Positions 1 through 4,012 of a stretch of DNA of 6,549 nt are shown in pieces; positions within the stretch are counted from its first letter, which is position 1; each line of letters opens with the position of its first letter. Made by a program: the position numbers and the translations under genes. The stretch covers positions 1-6,549 of the forward strand of contig JAKANX010000058.1 in NCBI GenBank assembly GCA_021823425.1. The letters are read 5' to 3'. The notes beneath the pieces were generated by a model that did not search any database, was not told where the DNA came from, and saw nothing but the letters and a program-made list of their open reading frames with translations. Source of the DNA: Microcaldota archaeon. Lineage in GTDB: Archaea; Micrarchaeota; Micrarchaeia; Anstonellales; Bilamarchaeaceae.

Positions 1-408
1 GAATATCGGCACAATCCTCTTTTCGAAATTCTCGTAATGCGCAGTGGGAACGAGTATGTTGCCGATGCGGTTGATTCCCTTTTGGTGCAGCGCCGCGTCG
101 TCCATCACGAACTCGCCCAGCTCGTAGTCCCCTGCTGCGCGCATGAAGTCGTGCTCCAGCGCGCCCGCGGTCGTTATTATCACCGATGGATAGCCCTTCC
201 TGCACAGGTCCGCGAAAAGCCCCCTGAGCCCGGAGGCCACCATGTTCGCCGTGAACGTGAAGAATATCGCCGCCCGGTCCTTTTTCATCCTGTTCGCGAG
301 CCCGATTGCCTGCGAGAGCTTGGATGCCTGGAAGCCGGCCGCGGGAAAGCGCGAGACTAATTTGCGCGCTGCCTTGCAGTCGTCCAAAGTGAGGTCCTCT
401 ATGCGCAT
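1..408 (-). CDS. dys: Deoxyhypusine synthase, N-terminal part (cut by window edge)
   Basis: The reverse strand reads open from an ATG at 408 to the left edge (136 codons, C-terminus outside). The translation has hallmark blocks of deoxyhypusine synthase: FTANMVASGLRGLF (about residues 52-65), ITTAGALEHDFMR (about 77-89), then LGEFVMDD and INRIGNILVP. These match the human enzyme's TSNLISSGIRE, TTAGGVEEDL and GINRIGNLLVP segments, which include NAD-contacting residues. Known role: NAD-dependent transfer of the aminobutyl group of spermidine to one lysine of translation factor aIF5A in the cytoplasm. The catalytic lysine lies in the missing C-terminal part. The start is firm: no other start codon occurs before the upstream in-frame stop at 433-435, and a TATA box sits 26 nt upstream, implying a leaderless mRNA. 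It follows the pilins on the same strand but has its own promoter. Confidence 0.93.
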   Translation of the reverse strand, partial: MRIEDLTLDDCKAARKLVSRFPAAGFQASKLSQAIGLANRMKKDRAAIFFTFTANMVASGLRGLFADLCRKGYPSVIITTAGALEHDFMRAAGDYELGEFVMDDAALHQKGINRIGNILVPTAHYENFEKRIVPIF

Positions 409-430
409 GAGTAGGGATAAGGACGGAGAA

Positions 431-438
431 TTTTAAAA
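431..438 (-). promoter_or_regulatory. TATA box of the deoxyhypusine synthase gene
   Basis: TTTTAAAA on the reverse strand is centred about 26 nt before the ATG at 408. With the usual archaeal TATA-to-start-site distance, transcription would begin at or within a base or two of the ATG, so the message is probably leaderless. There is no Shine-Dalgarno sequence. Confidence 0.7.
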
Positions 439-469
439 CATGAGCAGTGGCGCGTTAGAATCAAGGGAA

Positions 470-499
470 AAATTGGAAAAGAAAAAAAGGGGAAAAATT
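470..499 (-). terminator. Oligo-T terminator after the second pilin gene
   Basis: Read on the reverse strand, the DNA just past the pilin stop codon (506-508) holds several T runs in succession (T5, T7, T5, T4) broken by short C runs. Archaeal RNA polymerase ends transcription at such oligo-T tracts. No strong hairpin is needed or seen. It separates the pilin from the dys promoter. Confidence 0.6.
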
Positions 500-505
500 A
501 TGGAA

Positions 506-979
506 CTACGAGCACTTTCCGTAGAGCGCCTTGTCGCCCGTCTGGGTCTGGCCCGTTATCCCGCCGACGTCGTAGACGAAGGTCACCTTGTTGACCTGGT
601 ACGCCGCGCCGGTCGCGGAGCCGTTGCACGGGGTCATGTTCGATCCGTAAACGACAACCGAGGAGCCCGGCGAGAACACGACGTTCCCGAGGCTCGAGTT
701 TATCGAGACGCCGTCGAACTGCACGTCGGTGAGCGTCAGCTTCTGGGAAAGCTTGTTCTGCACCTCAAGGGTGATGAACGGTGCTGTAGAGGTGTTCACC
801 ACCTTCGCGTTCTGGATTGAGAACGGGCTCGTTCCCTGCCAGTATGCCCTGCTTTGCTGCTCAAGGCCTGCAGTGCCGAATCCTGTGAATTGACCCAAGA
901 GCCCTATGACTATGAGCGCAACCACGAGAACTACGGCAAGGATTACCAGGTATTCCGTTGATCCTTGTCCTTTACTCAT
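506..979 (-). CDS. Class III signal-peptide pilin-like protein (second of a tandem pair)
   Basis: 157 residues. The N-terminus MSKGQGSTEYLVIL is a class III archaeal signal peptide: a very short basic leader, Gly4-Gln5, Glu at +5 of the expected mature chain, then an unbroken hydrophobic helix to about residue 29. In methanogens such proteins are cut before the Gln by an EppA-type prepilin peptidase and polymerise through this helix into type IV-like pili. Residues 47-56 carry WQGTSPFSIQ, shared with the paralog. The rest looks like a beta-rich surface domain with four N-glycosylation sequons (N62, N94, N114, N119) and two cysteines (C118, C156) that may form a disulfide. The start is fixed by a Shine-Dalgarno AGGTGATC ending 2 nt before the ATG. 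Pilin-type surface subunit is well supported; whether it builds an adhesive pilus or another filament is not shown. Confidence 0.88.
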   Translation of the reverse strand: MSKGQGSTEYLVILAVVLVVALIVIGLLGQFTGFGTAGLEQQSRAYWQGTSPFSIQNAKVVNTSTAPFITLEVQNKLSQKLTLTDVQFDGVSINSSLGNVVFSPGSSVVVYGSNMTPCNGSATGAAYQVNKVTFVYDVGGITGQTQTGDKALYGKCS

Positions 980-981
980 CT

Positions 982-989
982 GATCACCT
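982..989 (-). promoter_or_regulatory. Strong Shine-Dalgarno sequence of the second pilin
   Basis: AGGTGATC on the reverse strand, followed by AG and the ATG at 979. It matches the complement of the typical archaeal 16S 3' end over all eight bases and is the best ribosome site in the window. Confidence 0.75.
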
Positions 990-1010
990 GCCTAAAAATA
1001 GGGGAATAGA

Positions 1011-1018
1011 AATAAAAA
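1011..1018 (-). promoter_or_regulatory. Probable TATA box of the second pilin
   Basis: TTTTTATT on the reverse strand is centred about 25 nt before the first base of the Shine-Dalgarno sequence, the same geometry as at the first pilin. A start of transcription near 989 would give a leader of about 10 nt. The same T run also follows a hairpin (1022-1041), so it could serve as a terminator for the upstream gene instead or as well. Confidence 0.5.
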
Positions 1019-1021
1019 GGT

Positions 1022-1041
1022 TTCCCCGTCTCCGAGGGGAA
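1022..1041 (-). terminator. Hairpin between the two pilin genes
   Basis: Arms 1022-1027 and 1036-1041 (TTCCCC with GGGGAA) pair over six bases around an 8-nt loop, just past the first pilin's stop codon, and are followed on the reverse strand by AAACC and a T5 run. This resembles an intrinsic terminator or an mRNA 3'-end stabiliser. Archaea usually rely on the T run alone, so the hairpin's role is uncertain. Confidence 0.4.
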
Positions 1042-1042
1042 C

Positions 1043-1489
1043 TCACGAGCACTTGCCGACAATGGACTTGTCCCCCATCTGCGTGAGGCCGTTTATGCTG
1101 CCCTGGCTGTATGTGAATATCACTTTGGTGAACTCGTAGGGCTGGTCGGCGGTGCATGTGAAGCCGGCTATGGTTCCGCTCACGGTGGCCGTCTGGCCGG
1201 GCGCGAAGTACTGCGAGCCCGCGCCTATGTCCACGCCGTCGAAGGAAACGTTAGTGAGGTTGAGGCGCTGGGTGAGCTGGTTCTTGACGTCCATCTGGAC
1301 GCTGCTCCCGCTCACCTTTATGTTCTGTATCGAGAACGGGCTCGTTCCCTGCCAGTACGCCTGGCTCTGCTGCTCGAGGCCCGCGGTGCCGAAGCCCGTG
1401 AACTGGCCAAGGAGCCCGATGACTATGAGAGCGACCACCAGAACGACTGCGAGAATTACCAAATATTCGGTTGAGCCTTGCCCCTTCAT
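1043..1489 (-). CDS. Class III signal-peptide pilin-like protein (first of a tandem pair)
   Basis: 148 residues from the ATG at 1489. The start MKGQGSTEYLVIL matches the neighbouring pilin and a class III signal peptide; the longer reading from 1543 would add 18 residues before the leader, cross the promoter, and is unlikely. GGTGAT lies 4 nt before this ATG. The first 55 or so residues are nearly identical to the paralog, including the membrane-spanning assembly helix, TGFGTAGLEQQS and WQGTSPFSIQ. The C-terminal domains differ greatly, sharing mainly a pattern ending in GD-K-GKCS, with cysteines at 112 and 147. Sequons occur at N77 and N80. Expected role: surface filament subunit cleaved before the Gln and assembled by a type IV-like machine, not encoded here. 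The pair probably arose by duplication with later divergence of the exposed domain. Confidence 0.88.
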   Translation of the reverse strand: MKGQGSTEYLVILAVVLVVALIVIGLLGQFTGFGTAGLEQQSQAYWQGTSPFSIQNIKVSGSSVQMDVKNQLTQRLNLTNVSFDGVDIGAGSQYFAPGQTATVSGTIAGFTCTADQPYEFTKVIFTYSQGSINGLTQMGDKSIVGKCS

Positions 1490-1493
1490 GAAC

Positions 1494-1499
1494 ATCACC
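1494..1499 (-). promoter_or_regulatory. Shine-Dalgarno sequence fixing the first pilin start
   Basis: GGTGAT on the reverse strand, 4 nt before the ATG at 1489. It supports that ATG over the ATG at 1495, which lies inside the site, and over the far upstream one at 1543. Confidence 0.6.
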
Positions 1500-1520
1500 G
1501 CAGGAATAAGGGAGGGAAGG

Positions 1521-1528
1521 TATAAAAA
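1521..1528 (-). promoter_or_regulatory. TATA box of the first pilin
   Basis: TTTTTATA on the reverse strand (within a longer TATTTTTATA) is centred about 25 nt before the first base of the Shine-Dalgarno sequence. Transcription would begin near 1499 with a leader of about 10 nt. This is the promoter of the pilin pair. Confidence 0.65.
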
Positions 1529-1530
1529 TA

Positions 1531-1669
1531 TTGATAAGCTCAAAAGGTATATTCTCTTCGTTACGCTTAACCATGCCGTTCAAGCGTTTCGAAAGAACAA
1601 AAAAATGAAAGGGGGTATCAAGGAAGAAGGGGGCGGGAAACTGCGTCCCTTGTGAGGAGCCCCCTGTCT
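1531..1669. other. Stretch with no recognisable gene
   Basis: Between the pilin promoter and the first tRNA-Thr copy I see no convincing coding pattern on either strand. It holds an A7 run at 1600-1606 and purine-rich DNA, but no TATA box at the expected distance (about 34 nt) before position 1670. Confidence 0.5.
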
Positions 1670-1787
1670 GCCTCAGTAGCTCAGTGTAGATCCAGCGGTC
1701 CGCTGACCGCGGTCCCCAAAAAAGCTCCGCTTTTTCGGGGCGTCTGTTTCGTATTTCGGAACAGCGAACCCAAACAGGAAACGGTCA
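1670..1787 (+). pseudogene. Truncated tRNA-Thr copy interrupted by hairpins
   Basis: Positions 1670-1686 repeat the first 17 bases of the intact tRNA-Thr (1801-1817). The D loop then lacks one G and the D stem is broken after GTAGA. From 1740 the copy resumes with the anticodon-stem 5' strand and CGT anticodon (1741-1753 equals 1824-1836) and runs on into a diverged version of the intron as far as GGTCA at 1787. No 3' anticodon strand, T arm or 3' acceptor strand follows, so it cannot make a normal tRNA. Between the two tRNA-like blocks lies about 49 nt of unrelated hairpin sequence. It is read as a decayed tandem duplicate; a functional leader or alternative exon is less likely. Confidence 0.7.
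1691..1740 (+). repeat. Two adjacent hairpins inserted in the tRNA-Thr copy
   Basis: The first hairpin pairs 1695-1700 with 1705-1710 (GCGGTC/GACCGC, loop CGCT). The second pairs 1714-1717 with 1737-1740 (CCCC/GGGG) and 1719-1725 with 1729-1735 (AAAAAGC/GCTTTTT), separated by one A-C mismatch and closed by a TCC loop. Together they fill almost the whole segment foreign to the tRNA. No terminal repeats, target duplication or second copy in the window is seen, so a mobile origin is only a guess. Confidence 0.6.
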
Positions 1788-1800
1788 GTTGTCTTTAGTT

Positions 1801-1919
1801 GCCTCAGTAGCTCAGTGGTAGAGCGTCTGTTTCGTATCTGATTTCGGAACCGGAAACCCGGAACTGGAAACGGTCAACGGATAAACAGAAGGTCGGGGGT
1901 TCAATCCCCTCCTGGGGCT
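1801..1919 (+). tRNA. tRNA-Thr(CGT) with a 47-nt intron at 37/38
   Basis: The acceptor GCCTCAG (1801-1807) pairs with CTGGGGC (1912-1918), with one U-G pair; the D arm is GCTC-AGTGGTA-GAGC. The anticodon stem is TCTGT (1826-1830) with ACAGA (1885-1889), and the T arm is GGGGG-TTCAATC-CCCTC. Removing 1837-1883 leaves the 7-nt loop TTCGTAA, anticodon CGT. The junction folds as an archaeal bulge-helix-bulge: TTCG (1831-1834) pairs with CGGA (1878-1881), flanked by 3-nt bulges TAT and TAA. G35, U36 and the discriminator U73 (1919) fit archaeal threonine tRNAs. No CCA is encoded. Because TA recurs at both boundaries, the exact cut can move slightly without changing the product. It reads ACG codons. 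No TATA box is visible at the usual distance. Confidence 0.9.
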
Positions 1920-1932
1920 TTCGCTTCCCTCT

Positions 1933-2052
1933 ATGGGCCAGATAAACAACTACTGCTACCACGGCGGCCCGCTTTCCCAAAAGGCCAAGGACGCGGTCTT
2001 CAGCTACGCGTTCAACGCCTACGCGGCCATACTTTCCGCGCTCGTGCAGTAA
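1933..2052 (+). CDS. 39-residue ORF of unknown function, possible gene remnant
   Basis: An ATG 13 nt after the tRNA-Thr opens 39 codons ending in TAA at 2050. The product is MGQINNYCYHGGPLSQ followed by KAKDAVFSYAFN and AYAAILSALVQ: an aromatic N-terminal half and an amphipathic, alanine-rich helix at the end. I do not recognise it. Almost every codon ends in C or G except ATA and CTT, matching the real genes in the window and making chance unlikely. There is no promoter or ribosome site between it and the tRNA. It may be a genuine microprotein translated from the tRNA transcript, or the surviving 3' end of a longer gene whose front was lost during rearrangement at the tRNA. Confidence 0.45.
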   Translation: MGQINNYCYHGGPLSQKAKDAVFSYAFNAYAAILSALVQ

Positions 2053-2090
2053 TATTCCTGCTTTAAATTTATTCCGCCCGTAATATTTCC
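2049..2090 (+). promoter_or_regulatory. Direct repeat bracketing the regulator's TATA box, candidate operator
   Basis: GTAATATTCC at 2049-2058 recurs as GTAATATTTCC at 2080-2090, 31 bp apart start to start, about three helical turns. The first copy lies just upstream of the TATA box and overlaps the small ORF's stop codon; the second ends at the base before the ATG at 2091. Sites so placed could block TBP or the polymerase, fitting autoregulation by the HTH protein encoded next. Binding is inferred. Confidence 0.4.
2062..2069 (+). promoter_or_regulatory. TATA box of the HTH-CBS regulator gene
   Basis: TTTAAATT is centred about 26 nt before the ATG at 2091. With the usual archaeal spacing the transcript starts at the ATG, so it is probably leaderless. 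No Shine-Dalgarno sequence is present. Confidence 0.7.
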
Positions 2091-2645
2091 ATGTTCCCCG
2101 AGCTATCGGAAATAAAAAAGCGGCGCGCGAGGCTTTCGCTCACCCAAAAGCGGCTGGCGCAGCTCGCCGACGTCTCCCAGAGCATGATAGCCAAGATAGA
2201 AAGCGGCGCAATAGACCCCAGCTACTCGTTCGTAAAGAGGGTTTTTGAGGCCCTCGAGGCGTTCGAGCACGAGGAGAACGTGCGCGCCTCCGACATAATG
2301 AACCTCCACGTGGTCTCCGCATCCCCTTCGGAGAAACTGGACGAGGCGCTGCGCAGGATGAAATCCAGGAACATAGACCAGATGCCCGTAACCGAGGGCG
2401 AGCGCATCGTGGGAAGCGTGAGCGAGGACAGCGTCGTGGGCTACCTTTCCGGAGAAGGGGAAAAGAGGGATTTCCGCAAATTGCTCGTAAAAGACGTGAT
2501 GGGCGATGCATTCCCCACGGTGCGCGAGGACGCGCCCTACAAGCTCCTTCTTGAATTGCTCAAGTACAACAAGGCGGTGCTGATTCTGAAGGCCGGAAAG
2601 GCCGCGGGAATCGTGACCAAGGCGGACCTGCTCCGGGTGCGATAA
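2091..2645 (+). CDS. Transcriptional regulator: XRE-type HTH with two CBS domains
   Basis: 184 residues. Residues about 8-60 form an XRE/Cro-type helix-turn-helix: LTQKRLAQLADVSQSMIAKIE contains the recognition segment VSQSMIAKIESG followed by IDPSY. A CBS motif pair follows: domain 1 from about 67 (RASDIMNLHVVSASPSEKLDEAL, then IDQMPVTEGERIVGSVSEDSV) and domain 2 from about 131 (LVKDVMGDAFPTVREDAPYKLL, ending GIVTKADLL). This is the architecture of the archaeal predicted regulators grouped in COG3620. CBS pairs usually sense adenine nucleotides or S-adenosylmethionine, so the protein probably switches DNA binding by such a ligand; which one is unknown. Its promoter carries a direct repeat that may be its own operator. 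The patatin gene 39 bp downstream has a separate promoter and is a possible but unproven target. Confidence 0.9.
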   Translation: MFPELSEIKKRRARLSLTQKRLAQLADVSQSMIAKIESGAIDPSYSFVKRVFEALEAFEHEENVRASDIMNLHVVSASPSEKLDEALRRMKSRNIDQMPVTEGERIVGSVSEDSVVGYLSGEGEKRDFRKLLVKDVMGDAFPTVREDAPYKLLLELLKYNKAVLILKAGKAAGIVTKADLLRVR

Positions 2646-2654
2646 TAATACACA

Positions 2655-2662
2655 TTTATAAA
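2655..2662 (+). promoter_or_regulatory. TATA box of the patatin-like gene
   Basis: TTTATAAA is centred about 26 nt before the ATG at 2685, in the 39-bp gap after the regulator. It implies a leaderless transcript independent of the regulator gene. The repeat seen at the regulator promoter is not clearly present here. Confidence 0.75.
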
Positions 2663-2684
2663 CTTAGTAAAACATAATCTGCTT

Positions 2685-3851
2685 ATGATAGTCCCGAAAA
2701 TAACCGACGGGCTCTACGTGGTCCCATTCGTAGCCAGGTACAAGTGGGGCTCCGCAGCCCGGGAGTTGCGCAGGACCGCGGACCCGGAGCTTTACAAGCG
2801 GATGCAGGAGAGGAACAACCGCCGCACCTACGTGGTGCAGAAGTTCTACGACGTGCTGCTGGACAAGAAGGAGGAGCCGGGCTTCAAGGGCGGCGCAAAC
2901 GGGCTCAAGAAGGCGGCAGACGAGGGCAGGCTGGACCACGACGCCGCGAACCTTTCCGTCGCCGTGAGCGGGGGCGGCCTCAAGGTAATCGCGTTCTTCT
3001 CGTTTTTGGAAACGCTCAGGGAGCACAGGGTTCCTTTCACGAACTATGCGGGGACCTCCGCAGGCTCGATAGCCGCGCTTTTCGATCGCTCCGGAATTGA
3101 CTACAATTCCGTCTGGAAAGTGCTGGACGAGGGCCTGTGCAAGGCGCTTCTCTACAGCCCGAAATTCAGGTGGTGGCAGGCGCCGCTCCACGGAAGGCGC
3201 GTGCAGAAGTTCTTCGCAGCCTCGCTTCCCGAGGGCATGGAAACGTTCGCGGACCTTCCGGGCCTTTACGTCACTTCGGTTTTGGAGAATTCCACGCATG
3301 CAGTCGAAGCGCGCACGCGCGAATTCTCCACCTACGAGGAAGTCGTGTTCTCTTCGGAATTCGACCCCGCAATGAGGCTCAGCGAGGGCGTGTATTCCAG
3401 CATGTGCCTCCCGGTTTTCAAGAGCCTGGACTTCCGCGGAAGGCAGTTCACGCGCGTGGGCGAGGACGGCTCGTTCGCGCCCATTATTTCCACGCTCAAC
3501 GGCCGCACTTTCGACGGCGGCTACTGGGACAATTACCCCGGAAACATACTGACTTCGCTCTGCGATCCGTCCAAGGACGTTGTGCTCAAGCTCTACGCCA
3601 ACTACCCGGGGAAAAAGGAGGTAAAGCGCGAGTCCATAATCCAGAAGCTCGTGAGCAGGCCCGTGAACCTCAAGATGGAGGACGAATACCGCATGGATTC
3701 CGAGCGCGACAGGGACGCGAACGTGGTTTCATGGGAAATAAAAGGAATCGAGGGCGTGGGCCTTTTCGATTTCGACAAGCTCGGGCTCATGGTGCAGGCG
3801 GGAAGGGACAGCGCGCTCCTTTTCATGCAGAAGCTCGGCATCGCCCCCTGA
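2685..3851 (+). CDS. Patatin-like phospholipase/acyl hydrolase
   Basis: 388 residues. The patatin fold starts near residue 90. SGGGLK (95-100) is the glycine-rich oxyanion loop, GTSAG (123-127) holds the nucleophile Ser125, and DGG (277-279) supplies the catalytic Asp277, so the Ser-Asp dyad is complete. Patatin enzymes hydrolyse acyl ester bonds of phospholipids or other lipids. About 90 residues precede the domain: a charged, helix-prone segment (YKRMQERNNRR, DVLLDKKEEP) that I cannot assign. There is no signal peptide or transmembrane helix, so the protein is probably cytosolic or peripheral on the membrane. The C-terminal 80 or so residues are also charged and unassigned. The start is set by the TATA box 26 nt upstream. 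It converges on the tRNA-Ala gene, whose 3' end lies 10 bp beyond the stop. Substrate unknown; archaeal ether lipids lack the usual ester. Confidence 0.9.
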   Translation: MIVPKITDGLYVVPFVARYKWGSAARELRRTADPELYKRMQERNNRRTYVVQKFYDVLLDKKEEPGFKGGANGLKKAADEGRLDHDAANLSVAVSGGGLKVIAFFSFLETLREHRVPFTNYAGTSAGSIAALFDRSGIDYNSVWKVLDEGLCKALLYSPKFRWWQAPLHGRRVQKFFAASLPEGMETFADLPGLYVTSVLENSTHAVEARTREFSTYEEVVFSSEFDPAMRLSEGVYSSMCLPVFKSLDFRGRQFTRVGEDGSFAPIISTLNGRTFDGGYWDNYPGNILTSLCDPSKDVVLKLYANYPGKKEVKRESIIQKLVSRPVNLKMEDEYRMDSERDRDANVVSWEIKGIEGVGLFDFDKLGLMVQAGRDSALLFMQKLGIAP

Positions 3852-3853
3852 TG

Positions 3854-3860
3854 AAAAAAA
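3854..3860 (-). terminator. T7 run ending the tRNA-Ala transcript
   Basis: On the reverse strand the tRNA's A73 is followed by C and then seven Ts, a typical archaeal oligo-T stop. It lies between the tRNA and the convergent patatin gene. Confidence 0.65.
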
Positions 3861-3861
3861 G

Positions 3862-3974
3862 TGGACTCAGAGGGATAGACGGCAATGCCGGAGAATTTTC
3901 GCCTCCGGCGAATGCTTTCGCACCCTCGGCCCCTCGCGTGCAAGGCGAGTGCTCTGCTGCTGAGCTATGAGCCC
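3862..3974 (-). tRNA. tRNA-Ala(TGC) with a 41-nt intron in the T loop (59/60)
   Basis: Reverse strand from 3974: the acceptor GGGCTCA pairs with TGAGTCC, giving the G3-U70 wobble that defines alanine tRNAs, and A73 follows. The D arm is GCTC-AGCAGCA-GAGC; the anticodon arm is CTCGC-CTTGCAC-GCGAG, anticodon TGC. The T stem GAGGG (3923-3927) pairs with CCCTC (3870-3874), but 48 nt lie between. Removing 3876-3916 leaves a 7-nt T loop TGCGAAT. The intron folds with a strong hairpin (GCCGGAG/CTCCGGC). The junction resembles a bulge-helix-bulge: TGCG against CGTC with one mismatch, bulges AAA and TAT. No CCA is encoded. Odd points: G at 55 instead of the near-universal T, and A at 18 instead of G. 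Either the gene works with an altered D-T loop contact or it is decaying. Confidence 0.85.
3876..3916 (-). other. Intron of tRNA-Ala
   Basis: 41 nt between T-loop positions 59 and 60. It has a 7-bp central hairpin (GCCGGAG/CTCCGGC, 9-nt loop) extended by GCA/TGC next to the bulges. The boundary was chosen so that both cuts fall after the second base of each 3-nt bulge. Moving it by one base (cutting after A58 instead of A59) yields the same mature loop, so the mature sequence is not affected. Confidence 0.7.
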
Positions 3975-4004
3975 ACAATTAGCATTCCCAATTCTCGGGG
4001 AAAA

Positions 4005-4012
4005 TTTATAAA
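4005..4012 (-). promoter_or_regulatory. TATA box of tRNA-Ala
   Basis: TTTATAAA on the reverse strand is centred about 34 nt before the first base of the tRNA, so transcription would start roughly 8 nt upstream of it. The box contains the TAA stop (4006-4008) of the preceding small gene. Confidence 0.7.

Noticed and set aside
37..820. Forward-strand open frames opposite dys and the second pilin
   Set aside because: They mirror well-recognised reverse-strand genes, have arginine- and histidine-rich shadow composition and no promoter at their starts.
1490..1543. Longer start for the first pilin at 1543
   Set aside because: It would put 18 residues before a class III leader, whose n-region is normally very short, and would place the TATA box inside the coding region.
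1670..1817. A D-loop intron joining the upstream 5' half to the intact tRNA
   Set aside because: The 17-bp repeat would allow it formally, but the intact copy already has its own 5' half and I see no bulge-helix-bulge at the would-be junctions.
1801..2052. Integration site of a virus or plasmid at tRNA-Thr
   Set aside because: No integrase gene and no second copy of the tRNA 3' end are in the window; the duplicated part is the 5' half, opposite to the usual attachment pattern.
2664..3299. 211-residue open frame antisense to the patatin gene
   Set aside because: Shadow of the GC-rich patatin coding frame; no recognisable domain and it reads across the patatin promoter.
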